Source of the DNA: Cladosporium sp. IMV 00045
Lineage: Eukaryota; Ascomycota; Dothideomycetes; Cladosporiales; Cladosporiaceae
Direction of reading: 5' to 3'
DNA length: 64,000 nt
NCBI GenBank assembly: GCA_001931905.2
Contig: MSJI02000681.1
Location: forward strand, 19,028-83,027
Part shown: piece after piece, positions 1 to 11,527 of the stretch
Layout: the number at the start of each line of letters is the position of its first letter
Position numbering within the stretch: the stretch's first letter is position 1
Program-made: the position numbers and the translations under genes
Notes under the pieces: generated by a model
Databases searched by the model: none
What the model was told of the DNA's origin: nothing
The model's input: the letters and a program-made list of their open reading frames with translations, nothing else

Positions 1-1230
1 GGGGGTCCGAGGCGTAGGAGGGGTCTATCCCTTAAGATAGGCTATATTCTAGTTAATTTAAAGCCCGATACGATAGTACCGACCCGGAAGGTCCTTCCCC
101 TAGCGATAGAGTAGCACGTAGCCTACTCGGAGCGGTGTAATCGCGTAGTCGACGCCTAAAATAACGAATCCATCTGAATTCCGAGGTTCCTCTTTAGGGG
201 CCTAAAACACGTAACGTCGAGAGGTTATAATAGATAGGATTAATATCGTGCCGAAGGCAATAAGATAGGAATCGGGCTGTAATATGACTCCCGTAGCCGT
301 TAAATAGTAGGAGACGTCGTTTATCGTTATTTCGTCTCGTTTCGGGCTCGAATAAGGTCGATAACTATTTAAAAGCAATCTGATTACTAGTCCATCCCGA
401 AGTTGACGTCGTATATCGCTAGTTTAATCGCTCCTCGGGGGGTATCCACGACGAATTCATATTCTAACTCTTATAGATAATTAAAGGTAGTAGGGCCCTT
501 CCCGAGGCCCCTACGCACTCTATCGCGGTTATCCATTCCTGCCGACTAGGTATCTTCTTGAAATTTATCTTATCTTCTTTCGTAACGAGGACTTTCGTAG
601 ACTACGACGTGCCTAGTACGTAGCCTATCTCGTTAAAGTTCCAGATCGATCTAGAGTTATATAAACGGCTCCCGTAGAGCGTAGTAAGTTCAGTTTGTAA
701 TCGCTTTATGAATCGCTTTAAAGGAGTCGGAATTAAAGAGTGATCGATCACTCGAGTGATCGCATCTCGAACGTGACGAGGCTCTGTACCCCGGGGAGGC
801 CGGGAGTCGAGGACACGATGGACTGAAATTGATCAATTGAAGAAGACGATCTCGGGGGTCGTAGGGCCCCTACGGGCACGCCGGACTTACGCAATGCATC
901 TTGATCACTGTCTTGACTCTAGCCTAATCGAAAGCTTGAAGAATGACATTGTGAACGTGTTAGAGCAGTGCAAATTTGTTCATATTTCGGGTATAGATAA
1001 GGCCTGCTGCCTGTCTCGTGAGCCATATTACGTCGTTGCGTTCGTGAGAGTCGATCTTAAAGCGTAGACCTCGGAATCTACGTCGCGTCTGAACATGCTC
1101 GAATCGAAGGATATTCGTCGTTACGATAGGCTCGTATAGCCTCCTCGAGAGCCTCGTTCGTATAGGAAGTCATAAGAAAGATAGGATTAAAAAGGACACG
1201 TGAAAATTTAGATTATGCACGAAGATAACG
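1..1230 (-). mobile_element. RIP-degraded Fot1/pogo-type DNA transposon (transposase remnant, left end outside window)
   Basis: Translating the minus strand gives clear Tc1/mariner DDE_1 transposase segments in drifting frames with stops: around 600-690 an IWNFNEIG block, around 490-540 an ITAIEC block, around 360-410 a SGWTSNQIAF block, around 270-310 an RLLLFNGYGSHITARF block, and around 200-235 a PLDVTCFRPLK block. Intact family members have NFDE and LDGHGSH at the first two catalytic acids; here both Asp are Asn and the His is Tyr, as expected from G-to-A change. CpA and TpG are scarce and TpA is very common, the RIP signature, while CpG remains frequent. The element runs off the left edge. 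A stretch near 885-1040 keeps normal CA/TG content and may be a separate insertion. No functional product is possible. Confidence 0.85.
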
Positions 1231-2598
1231 CGCGTCAAATTCTGGCTTGGCCGACTTCACCGTCTGGCCGACTTCCCGGTCAATGACGTTACTGTTGCTC
1301 ATAAACATGAAAAGTAGATGAATATCTGACAAAGTTGATGGCTGGACATTGTGAACATGAAGATTTGCTCTATAGTCTTGTGATCCATTCAACTTTGATC
1401 TTATCTCTGATCAAGACTAGATAGACTAACATAACTTGATTTAGTCAGTACAGCTTAATCTCGTCTGGAGTCTTCTCGAGACATCTGAAGAAATTCAAAG
1501 CTTAGTCTCGACATTTATGTCAGGAAGCCATGATTAGTTATAGACACAATGATAAGTTACAATGCAGTGCGATATCCTGATCGATTGTTTGGCCTTTCAC
1601 TACATGATTGTTCCAATCAGGCATTGCAACATAACCCAACAACAGAACTCATAACATCTGACTTACTTATACTTCATCAGAAGTTGGATTCTAGGTGCAG
1701 TGTGATTTTCAAGCAGATCATGTTGTGCACAGAATTTTGGCATGTAAATGTTGAGTTGTCCCACATTGCAACAGTGCGATCAAAGACCTGGTCATAACTA
1801 TCAAAATCGATGACGTTGAATTGTATTTAACACTATGAGACTCAACGAGTTCAGGGCAAGTGACTCTGATCAACAATTGCATGCAAATGAACGAATCAAT
1901 GAGTCAGACCAATTAAACCTGATCAACAATTGCACCCAACCAGATCATTATGATGACTGAGCCACTCAGCGTCACACTGCCATTCTTATCGAACAAGCCA
2001 GGCAGTCAACACAAAACTGAGACAAATGTTGACCAAAGACACAAATGTCAATCCGCTCGCAGAATGACCAGGTCCAGAACATGTGGACAGCGATGTAATT
2101 CTTTTCCTTTCTCTCAATAAAGCGTGCGGGCAGAACGGCCCGCAATCCTTTGAAAATCTGTATCCATCTTTCAAAACCCCTAACACTTTCCCCATTCGTA
2201 GCATTGAAAGACAGTAGCTTAGACACGTTACGGATCCCTCAGTCGCACTTGTCAGAGCAACAACACCAGATCGGCGTCCCCCCACTTTCAGTCGTATGGC
2301 ACGGACTTTGCACGCCACTTTTGCAGCCTAGATTGTCCAACCTTTGCGTGGCGGACTCGAATAGCATCGATTGATCGATTGGATAACGTTAGGCTGATGG
2401 CACAGCGCAAATGCCACACTCAATGTGAATACTCTGTCATCTCAGAAGGTGGCGGTTGGTGGACGGGTTTCCAGTTGCGCATGCTCGCTATATAGCAAGC
2501 GAAATCACGTATGCAGTGGGAGCCTCATTCCTATCATTGCAACACGCATCTTTCAATCACTCCACCAAGATCCAAACATAAACAACCAACAAATCACA
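1231..2598. other. Gene-free flank between transposon and hxnT
   Basis: No coding region is recognisable. An 11-base repeat (tggccgacttc) occurs at 1248-1258 and 1265-1275, right where the RIP signature stops, and may mark the end of the repeat element. A 16-base direct repeat (ctgatcaacaattgca) lies at 1866-1881 and 1919-1934. The final 200 bases should hold the promoter of the ene-reductase gene. Confidence 0.5.
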
Positions 2599-3943
2599 AT
2601 GCCTTCGAGACTATCCCCATCAGGCTTTAAAGCCCTAGAGGATACCTCCATGTTTCGACCCACCACCATTGGTCGTTTGCAACTCGAGCACAAGGTCGTA
2701 CTTGCTCCTTTGACTCGTATGCGCGCACCTAAAGAGTCGGAAGGCGTTTTCGTTCCTGGAGACCTAAACGTAGAGTACTACTCACAAAGGGCTAGCAAGG
2801 GTGGCTTCATGCTTACTGAGGCTTGCCCCATTAGCAGATTGGTTAGTTTCTTCGAAGTAGCTGATTTGAGCGGGCAAAGACTTACCGATTTTACAGGCTG
2901 CTGGTTATCCCGGTGTTCCTGGCATCTTCACGCAGTCCCAGATCGATGGTTGGAAACGCGTCACGGATGCCGTACATGCTAAAGGCGGTTTTATCTACTG
3001 TCAGCTCTGGCACGTTGGACGTGCTACAACTCCCTCCTTCCTCGGCGGCGAAAACCCCGTCAGTGCCAGTGATATTCCAATCAGCGGCAATGGTCTTGAT
3101 GGCTCTCCCTACGCCCAAACTCCGCCAAAGCCATTGACTGTTGAGCAAATCAAGGAGATGACCGAGGAATATGCCGCTGCATCCAAGCGTGCGCTCCAGG
3201 CTGGCTTCGATGGTGTCGAGATTCACGGGTATGCCTCGCCAGTCCTCCAATGTTCCATTCCATCGCTGACTGATATCGCCAGTGCAAATGGATATCTGCT
3301 TGACCAATTCTTGCACGACAACGTCAACACTCGCACGGACGCATATGGCGGCACCATCGAAGGTCGTGTCCGCTTTCCGCTCGAAGTGGTCAAGTCTGTG
3401 ACCGATGCGATTGGTGCCGACCGTGTTGGCATTCGCCTTTCTCCATACAATTACTTCCAAGACACCCGCGATTCCAAGCCCAACGAGCACTGGGAGTATC
3501 TTTGCGAGCAGATTGTGAGCTTGCCTGAGTCTCAACGCCTGTCATACGTCCACATGATCGAGCCCCGGTTCGACGAGGTGCTCGATGAGCAGCAGAAGCT
3601 GGAGTCGTTGACTGGCAACCCCGATGGTGGCAAATTTGGTGGCAGGCCAAACTCGCTGATTCCGTTCCGTCAAATCCTCTCCAAGGGCAATGTGAAGTTC
3701 CTCAGTGCTGGTGCTTTCGATCGAGACAACGCAGGACCTAAGCTTGAGTCGGGGGATACCGATGCTGTCGTCTTTGGCCGCTGGTTCATCTCCAACCCCG
3801 ATCTGCCCAAACGTCTTGCAGAAGGCCTTCCACTCAACGCTTACGACCGCACCACATTCTACGGTGCTGAGCCTCCTCAGAAAGGCTATACTGACTACCC
3901 CGCCTTTGAGGCTGGCTCTAAGGGCGTTGCTGCATCGGCGTGA
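2599..3943 (+). CDS. hxnT: Old yellow enzyme family NAD(P)H:flavin ene-reductase, HxnT-like
   Basis: Flavin-dependent oxidoreductase of the old yellow enzyme family, expected to bind FMN and reduce C=C bonds. Exons are 2599-2841, 2897-3228 and 3283-3943 (411 aa). Visible signatures are QLWHVGRA (His120 region), HGANGYLLDQF with His191, Asn194 and Tyr196 (the OYE substrate-anchoring and proton-donor positions), NTRTDAYGG, RLSPYN and FGRWFISNPDLP. The start is the ATG in an AATCACAATG context just before MPSRLSP; the reading frame is open further upstream but poorly conserved in character. The second intron is 54 nt without an in-frame stop, so gene callers may leave it in. The gene is first in a catabolic cluster and directly upstream of the C2H2 activator, matching hxnT next to hxnR in Aspergillus nidulans. 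Family call is firm; the nicotinate role rests on context. Confidence 0.85.
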
Positions 3944-4519
3944 AGATTAGCGCGGATATGATGATAGCGTATGTGGAGATATCTGGGGCTCTTGATGATT
4001 AGATAGGAGGTACGCTTTTGAGATGAGACTTCTCCCTATCTTTACGTAATCGGGAAATTGAAATACTTGACATAGCATAAGAATGAGTCTTGCAAAACTA
4101 CGTTGGTCTGATCATGAGCTTCTGATTTGCTATCTGTGCCATACATAACTCGCCCGAGTTGTTTTTGCTGGCGGAAAGATGAGATGCTAGTTGTTGAACA
4201 GCCTCGATGCTCAGCCCCACCATGCCCACTCTTGGCATTTTCGTTCAAGATATGCGCCCTTATCCCTCCTCCTCTTCACCTCCGCCTATCTCGCTGCACA
4301 TGACTGCAGCGGGCAAGTCCAGTCGGCCATGGTCGACATGATACTCGAGCCGGCTGGTGATGCCGTGCTCGAATGGCACCATTACTAAACAAGGTCGGAT
4401 ACTGCAGTGCAAAGAGCAGATCTTATCTCAAGTCATCCCATTTTCCTCTGACTGAAGGCCTGCTCGTGTCATCCCTAATTGATCTGCCCATCTTTGACTT
4501 TCACAATTCTACAGGAAAA
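3944..4519. other. hxnT-hxnR intergenic region
   Basis: 576 bases with no recognisable gene. It should contain the hxnT terminator region and the promoter of the downstream transcription factor. Confidence 0.4.
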
Positions 4520-7411
4520 ATGGCTGGCGGTGCAAGGAAGAAACATTATTGTGAATATCCAAATTGCGGCAAATCGTTTAATCGCTCAGACCACCTTCAA
4601 CGCCATACATTGAATCACGAAGCTGGGGATAGCACCTGCCCACGATGTAGCGCCCACTTCAAACGACAAGATCTTCTAGGTTGGTCTTTCATGTTTTTCC
4701 GCCAAGAGATCCGATGCTGACAATATCTCGAGAGCGACATATGTTGCGCCATCGCCAAAAAGATGAAGAAGCTGGAGGCGAGGGTCTTGGGGTTGTCTGC
4801 ACCCGCAAGCGATTGTGGCGCGATGCTGATGGAAACATCGTCACAAAACGGCCAAGACCTGTCAATCACTCAGATGATTCAACCACGACCCTTGAAGACT
4901 TGCTGTCAGAAGAGAGCGTGGGTGGGCCTGAAGACAGGCGTATGCACCATGCCAGAGATCAACACCAAGTAGTTGAATCGCCACTGTCCCCACCTCCATC
5001 TCTCGCCAGTGCCGAGGCGCGCGTTCAAGATGATTTCTTCGTAGCACCAAATGAATTGCAGGCGGGCTTTGACATGCCTCCACTCATGGATACAGGCGCC
5101 GAAGCCATCGACTTCTTCGTTGACTCGCAATGGCCATCTCAATTCATGGAGCCAATGCCAGCGGATCCTAACACGGCGGCTTTTGACGACGTATTCAATC
5201 CCGATACAGGTATGTGAAAATAATGCGATTCAACCTTTGAGAAAAACTGACCAGAATTCAGCAAGCTCATTCAACATGCCCTTCACGACTATGAGCAATT
5301 ACAATTGGCTATTCGATTTGGATGATGCACAGGTTTCTAATACAAACTTAGACCTGGCGGTACAGCATACACATGGTCCCATGCATGCGATAACAAGACC
5401 GTTTGCACAAGACCAAGCGGGTGGTTTTGCCACTGGAACACTCCTGACGGACAATCCAATTTCTCGCCGAACACCGAATTCATTCGGTATTGCCAGTCCC
5501 CAAAGTCAGCCTGATTTGCTATCAGCACAATCTGCACGTGGTCCACGATACCCCACCCTTGATATGCCTCCCCAAACTAAAGCTTCACCGACCCTTCCGA
5601 GGGAAAGTCAGCAGCCATGTAACCCTCATGTGCTGCCCTCGTCAAGTTCAGACGAGTGGAACTCATTCATGGGCAAATCATCTCAACGTCCGTTGATGCT
5701 TGATGACACGTCTCGCAATCGGGTCCTCGACCTGGTCGTTGACGCTAGGCCACAGACCCCGGAAGGCTTGCCAGTCACTCGCGATCACTCGTTGTTGACA
5801 CTGCAGTCCATGCAGGACTACTGCGACCTCTTCTTCTCTCGGTTCAACAAGAGCTATCCCCTTATACATCGAGCAACATTTGAGCCCCTCCAAGTCGAAC
5901 CATTATTACTATTGTCCATTCTACTTCTTGGAGCTACCTACGGAGACAAAGATGATCACCGCCTTGCTGTCTGCATACATGATATCATGCGAACGCAGGT
6001 TATCCAACACGAATCCTTTACAGCAACGCCGGAGATCTGGATGCTTCAGGTCATCTTGCTTATAGAATGCTTCGGAAAGTCGAGGGCTGGACAGAAGCAG
6101 CATGACATGTCCCATCTATTTCATGGGATGCTCATAAAGTAGGTCCATATATATCATGGTTGTGCTTACATACTGACGAGAACAAGTTTGATTCGACGAA
6201 GCGACTGTCAAACCGCTAAGCTCCCAGAGTACTTCAACGAGTCTGTAGACCTCGATACTCGATGGCGCTTAGCCATGGACGTTGAACAGAAGAAGCGCCT
6301 CGCACTATTGTGTTTTCTGTGGGACACGCAGCATGCTGTCTTGTTCTCCCAGTCGCTCTGCATGTCGGCTTTTGAACTTCGGACCAATCTGCCTTGCAAT
6401 TCAGACGCTTGGGATTCAAAGTCTGCCGCAGAATGGGCTGAATGTACTAGTAGGAGCTCGGAGACTAGCTTTCTCTCCGTCCTCAAGCTTTACATGAATC
6501 CAAACCAAGCGGGGATACCGCCAAAACTGAATGCACTATCGCGACTTTTGATCCTACACGGGCTGATGTCCGTGTTCTGGGATATGAAAAGAAGAGACCA
6601 GACCTCACTTGGTGAGTATGACAGCGAAGCGTGCTCATATCTGACGGGCCTGCTGACTGTTAGTGCCACAGGCTCGGTAGGTCCAAACACAGAGTGGAAA
6701 CCCCGGCTCGGGCAAGCTTATGATGCCTGGAAAACGGATTTCGACGCATATTGCATGAACATGACAATGCATTTGAAAGAAACGCCGATCAAGGGTGAAT
6801 TTACACGATTCAGCACCAGCACCCTTGCTATCTACCACGCCGCTCACATCGTCCTCAATGTCGAGGTGCTCGACTTACAAATTTACGCGGGCGCCCGCCA
6901 CATTATTGGTAGACCAGTCAGCCCGCATGACTACGATCGATCCAGGTTCATCGTAAAGCAGTGGGTGGGGGATGACTCTAAAGCAGCAGAAACCGCTGCT
7001 TGGCATGCCGCTCAACTCCTTCGAGACGGAGTCATGAACCTCGAAGGCTGGGATGTAGATCAGCAGTTTCACTACCCTTGGTGCCTATACATTGCAACGC
7101 TGACATGCTGGGCTTTTCACCATGCAAAGAACGACCAGACAACAACAGGTATCCCAAGCCGGATCGCGGTCGAAAGCCGAGAGGAGAATTTCAACGAACA
7201 AGCGAGCATGAATGCTCTCATCAGCAGCATGACCACCGTCGGCCCGGAAGGCTTAGGTCGCATTGCAGGGAAACAGTCAACTCGCGGCCTGGTCAACGTT
7301 GTGGCTAAGCACCTTGGCAATATACGGTGGGCGGTGGTTTATGAAGGCATGAAAGTTCTGAAAGGTTTGGAGCCAGAAAAAGCTGGCGCTAGATACGATT
7401 ACATGAGATAG
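4520..7411 (+). CDS. hxnR: C2H2 zinc-finger plus fungal-specific transcription factor, HxnR-like pathway activator
   Basis: Predicted DNA-binding activator of the cluster. Exons: 4520-4679, 4733-5209, 5262-6138, 6187-6611 and 6672-7411, total 892 aa. Two C2H2 fingers open the protein: Cys11-Cys16-His29-His33 and Cys40-Cys43-His56-His60; intron 1 falls inside the second finger. After a low-complexity linker, the fungal-specific transcription factor domain (PF04082 type) starts near residue 392 with LQSMQDYCDLFF and LIHRATFEP. The last intron (6612-6671, 60 nt, gtgagt...ctgac...cacag) has no in-frame stop and is easily missed. The combination of two N-terminal C2H2 fingers with this domain is the architecture described for HxnR, the nicotinate-pathway activator of A. 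nidulans, and the gene sits between the hxnT and hxnX homologues. It converges on the next gene, 190 bases away. Confidence 0.85.
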
Positions 7412-7602
7412 TCCGAGAAATAACATGATTCACGACCTTCTAATAATGATACTTCTGGAGCAAGCTGCCTGTAAAGCTGTACCGCTTACTTTTTAACGTG
7501 ATCGGCCGATGGCCTCACTCGAGACGAGAGTGGTGGATGACCCATCAACGATCAGGGCCGTGCTTGATTCATCTATGTATGTTCAGAGGCCTAACCTGTT
7601 AC

Positions 7603-9240
7603 TCAAAGCTTGCCTTGGATTTGCGAGGGGCTGTCCACTCTGTTTTCAATATCGATCTCTTCCCCATCCCATTGCCAGCACCGATCAACGTCTTCCTCAA
7701 CTTTGTAACCCAGCAGCTGCGGAGAGAGCCCAGAGTCTCGCCAGGCAAGGGCCTCACCAGGCTCCATTGCCTTCATCGCTCTGTCTCGTTCTTCTTGCTC
7801 TGGCCCATCGTGCAGATGATATAGCCATTGCTGCAGATTACCACGCTCCACCACCATCTCTGTCCGCGGCTTCCGACATTTCCCGTAGATCGCGAGCAGG
7901 CGACGTTTCTCGCTAGGCTCGCGAGGGTTCTCACTGCGACCAAACAACTCTCCCAAAACCGCGGCATCTTCGAGAGCCATGCCGGCACTAGGTCAACCTT
8001 AGCAGAATGTTCAAGTAACTATAAGATGTACATCTCCCTTACCCTGATGCAAGATATGGTAGTGTTGCATGCACAGCGTCACCAAGCAATGTGAAAGCAC
8101 CAGATGGATGACTCCATTGGTCCAGGCTTGAGCGAATGCAAAGACGCCATTTGTGGACAGACTCACACAACGCAAGGAGCTTAGGAATGCGAGGGTCTTC
8201 TACACAGTTAGTGACGATTCGGGCAGAAGTATTCTGTAGACTTACCCCAGTCTCTGTAGAGAGCACGCATTTCATCAACGTTCCCTGCAAGCGTATTCGT
8301 GCCTTCGGGCATGTCATCTGGGACGAGCAGGACCATGTTGAAAAGCTCACCACCTCTCAGAACATAGTTGACTGAATTGAAATTGTCAGTCTTGCTAGTG
8401 CAATGGCAAAAGCTCTTTGCTTACCGGCATGTGCATCGGGTCCAAGCCAGTAGTTGACCTGAGGATTCGTAACGAACTCTGCCAGCTCAGGATCTTTAAG
8501 CATCTCTTTGGTTGACAAGAGGAGTCGGTACGCAAGATCTCCAGTAAGGATAGGAGGGTCGACATGGCCGACCATGATCTCTCGAAGACGGCTGTTGATA
8601 CCGTCGGCGCCAACAAGAAGGCCGGTCACGTATTGCTCTCCATTCTCCAGAGTCACAGTGGTGAATTCGTCATTAGGAGAGACCTCAACATGCGTGACCC
8701 TAGCGTTGGTCTTGATCGAAGCCCCAAGTTCCACGGCACGATCTAAAAGGCACCGGTGAAGATTGGCTCTGTGGAAGTCCCAATAGAAGGTATCCGGATA
8801 CTGCGCGGCCGATTCCTGAAAGTCCATATGGGAAATGACCTCGCCCTTCCAGTGTAACATGTTTACACGGGAGGGCTTTGTTGAGTACTTATCCAGAGCT
8901 TTCTTCATGCCCCAGGACTGGAGGACTCGACTGCTGTTAGGGAGGATCTGGATGCCAGCACCGATTTCGCCAATTGCAGATGCCGACTCGAAGATTTGTA
9001 CATCGTGTCCGGCGAGAGTCAATGAAATAGCAGCACCAATGCCACCAAGACCAGCCCCTACGACGATGATCTGTAGAAGTCAGTACTATTGCTCTTCGCG
9101 GGGATATCCTTGTGATGATCAAGCAATCCCTTGGACTTCCACTGCATTGCAAAGGTAGCTGGAGAGTAAATGGCAAAACATACGCTGAGCTTTGTGTCAT
9201 CGCTGCGCTGCTGTTTGCTCTTGATAGGAATGGAGGACAT
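7603..9240 (-). CDS. hxnX: FAD-dependent aromatic monooxygenase (salicylate/6-hydroxynicotinate hydroxylase type), HxnX-like
   Basis: Single-component flavoprotein hydroxylase, expected to hydroxylate an aromatic ring with NAD(P)H and O2. Exons (minus strand): 9240-9184, 9070-8425, 8371-8246, 8199-8043, 7987-7603; 456 aa, which is normal for the family. The FAD-binding GAGLGG motif is at residues 24-29, followed by the DG motif in GADGINSRLRE and the GD motif GDAVHATLPYLASG ahead of GMALEDAAVLGELF. The first exon codes for only 19 residues, and its 113-nt intron is the longest in the gene. In A. nidulans the homologous cluster member HxnX acts on hydroxylated nicotinate; in this window the gene lies between the activator and the cyclic-imide hydrolase on the same strand as hxnM and hxnN. 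A salicylate hydroxylase role cannot be excluded from sequence alone. Confidence 0.85.
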
Positions 9241-9951
9241 TGCTGCATCGATGAGCCCAATCAAGATTGTTCAATGGTCAATCGGCTAAGAATCGTCCTG
9301 CCGAGTTACAGAACGATAGAATTATCAAGAGAAGACGTTTAATGGCGGCCTTCAAGTTCAAGCCTCATCATCGTGTGGTGCATATACATAACTGTTTGGT
9401 AGCTACAGCCTGTCATTCTGATGGCTGTTCCAGCAAAGCAGTGGGGGTCGCCCATCCCTGCGGTCGAGACTGTGTCCACTACGTCTTCATTCTCGTTCCA
9501 AGGTAGATACCGGAAGTCATGCGGGCAGAAACAATCTAGCTTTGCCCGTGGTCACTAGAATGCAGATACCCTGCGTTATCAGGAAACGATAAAAGGAATG
9601 CATTAGTGCATCCTTCTCCGGATAGTTGCGCAAATCTGCAGAGTGCGGAACTTTCAAAGTGGACAAGAGTGGGGGAATGTCAGCTGAACATGATTACCTC
9701 CTATAGACCTGCTAGCCAAAGGGAAAAGGGTCCAACTGCTAGAGAACGAGTGGAGACACGAAGGCATCATGGAGCTTGTCACGGAGGTTCAAAGCATCAA
9801 TAGATGATTGTGATGCTTCTACGCAAGGGCTTCATCTTTATGTGTCTCATTTCAGGTAGACATATTGATCAAAAACGCGTGGAATCTGGCGTGCGAGTGC
9901 GAGTGCGAGTGCGAGTATTTGTTTGTTCATTCATGGAATAAGTAACCCTAT
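9241..9951. other. hxnX upstream / hxnM downstream spacer
   Basis: No gene is visible. It contains the hxnX promoter side and, near the hxnM end, a short hexanucleotide microsatellite. Confidence 0.4.
9891..9916. repeat. (GTGCGA)n microsatellite
   Basis: About 4.3 tandem copies of the hexamer gtgcga, ending 35 bases from the stop codon of the deacetylase-type gene, in its 3' flank. Confidence 0.9.
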
Positions 9952-10988
9952 CTACTTCTTCATTGCGGGCATCATTGCACCGGGAGGCGGGGCGTTCTTC
10001 GACTTGAACTCGTCTGCCATCTGCTCCATAGTCATCCATTCAACACCCTCGTGCTTATTAATATACTCGATGAGTCTGTCTTTCATCAGCATTCACGTAC
10101 GGATCAAATGTCTGCCTCCCACCTTACCTTTCGTGCATCATGAGAACGTGAGGTCTTCCGGAGACATCTGGATGACAAGTGATCGGAAAGATGCAGATCT
10201 TGCTTGGGTCAGGGTCATCTGCCAGTTCGCGGTAATAGTAGTCAAAGTGATCTCTCCAGATGTCTTCAACATCTCGAGGATTGACCCAGCCGTGGCTATT
10301 GGCGTTGCCCTTAATGAACATCATAGGAGGAAGATCGTCGATGTACCAACTGCCGGGGATTTCGACCATGCCGGTCTCTTTACCTCTGACTAGAGGCTTC
10401 ATCCACTCCTCGGCTTTCTTGGAGTAATCGATTTTCGTCCATTGATCCCCGGTACGCAGCCAGTACATGTTCGCGTCATGATGAGACATGGAGTGGTCGT
10501 ACTCGATACCGTAGGTCAGCATCAACTCAACACCTTCCTGACTTGTTTCCCACCACGGAGCAACACTACCTCGAGGAGGCTTTCCGCAGAAGTCAGTAAG
10601 CAGCTTGTGGGTTTTGTCAAGAACGTCGCGCTGTTGCTCTAGAGTCATGTCCGAAGGGTTTTCGTGAGAGTATCCTATCAGACAAATTCAGCAAGGTAGT
10701 GGCAAGATATGCAAGCTCGTGTTACTCACCATGAAGTCCAATCTCATGACCGGCATCTCGAACCATGGCGCACTCCACAGGAAAAGTCTCAAGCGTGTGA
10801 CCGGGAATAAACCATGTTGCCTTGATATTGTATTTCTCGAACAACTTCAACATGCGTCTAGTACCGGTCTCTCCCGCCCATAAACCGCGAGAGATATCGT
10901 TTGCAGAGTCCTCGCCACCATAAGAGCCAAGCCATCCCGACACGGCGTCGATGTCAACGCCGTAGGAACAGATGATTCGCTTCGGCAT
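9952..10988 (-). CDS. hxnM: Polysaccharide-deacetylase-fold cyclic imide hydrolase, HxnM-like
   Basis: Carbohydrate-esterase-4/NodB-fold metal hydrolase of the PuuE/HpPgdA subgroup; the A. nidulans cluster homologue HxnM is a cyclic imidase that opens the oxidised pyridine-derived ring. Exons (minus strand): 10988-10730, 10674-10128, 10075-9952; 309 aa. The N-terminal [10 protein letters not shown] segment carries the metal-binding Asp region, and HEIGLHGYSHENP carries the His-x3-His zinc motif, which is split by intron 1. Further conserved parts are [17 protein letters not shown] and [12 protein letters not shown]. Secretion or chitin binding is not indicated, since there is no signal peptide, so an intracellular small-molecule substrate fits better than chitin. 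It lies between hxnX and the amidase, as expected if ring opening and deamidation are successive steps. Confidence 0.85.
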
Positions 10989-11527
10989 ACTGTCGGCTTA
11001 GGTTGTAGCTGAAAGATCGTGGACAAAGCGTTTTCGTTTGGATCCGAGACGGTTGGTTAGCTTTCAATTTTGTTGATCGGTTGTGGCTCACTGTGAAGCA
11101 CCTTTGTACTGTGGTGCAGGTGGATCATAAGGGACCATTTCTGGAGTGGGGTGCGTACGGCAACATCGACGTAGACTCTCAAGAGGTAAGCGACATCAGC
11201 AGCAGTGGGCTCTCGGCGAAATGTTGTTCGATACGAACGCACTTGTTATCGGTCATTCCCAATACGCTTAGTCCCATTCAATGCTATCGAATCGATATTC
11301 TAGGAGGATCGAATGACAGAAAGCCGAGAAACAGTCTGATTAATATCCAGTGTTTCCCATGAAGGGCCCAAACGGCTTACATTAAACGACAGAAGTCGAC
11401 CAAGGAGACATTTGCGCTTCAAATAGGCGTGGGCTGTACTAATGGTGCTTTTCCAATACATCTGATATTCATCAGCTCAAGCCTAGCGCAATTGAAGCCA
11501 GAAGGAAAGGTTCATGAGCTTTATAGT
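10989..11527. other. hxnM upstream region
   Basis: 539 bases without a recognisable gene. It separates the hxnM start from the hxnN stop codon and should hold the hxnM promoter. Confidence 0.4.
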
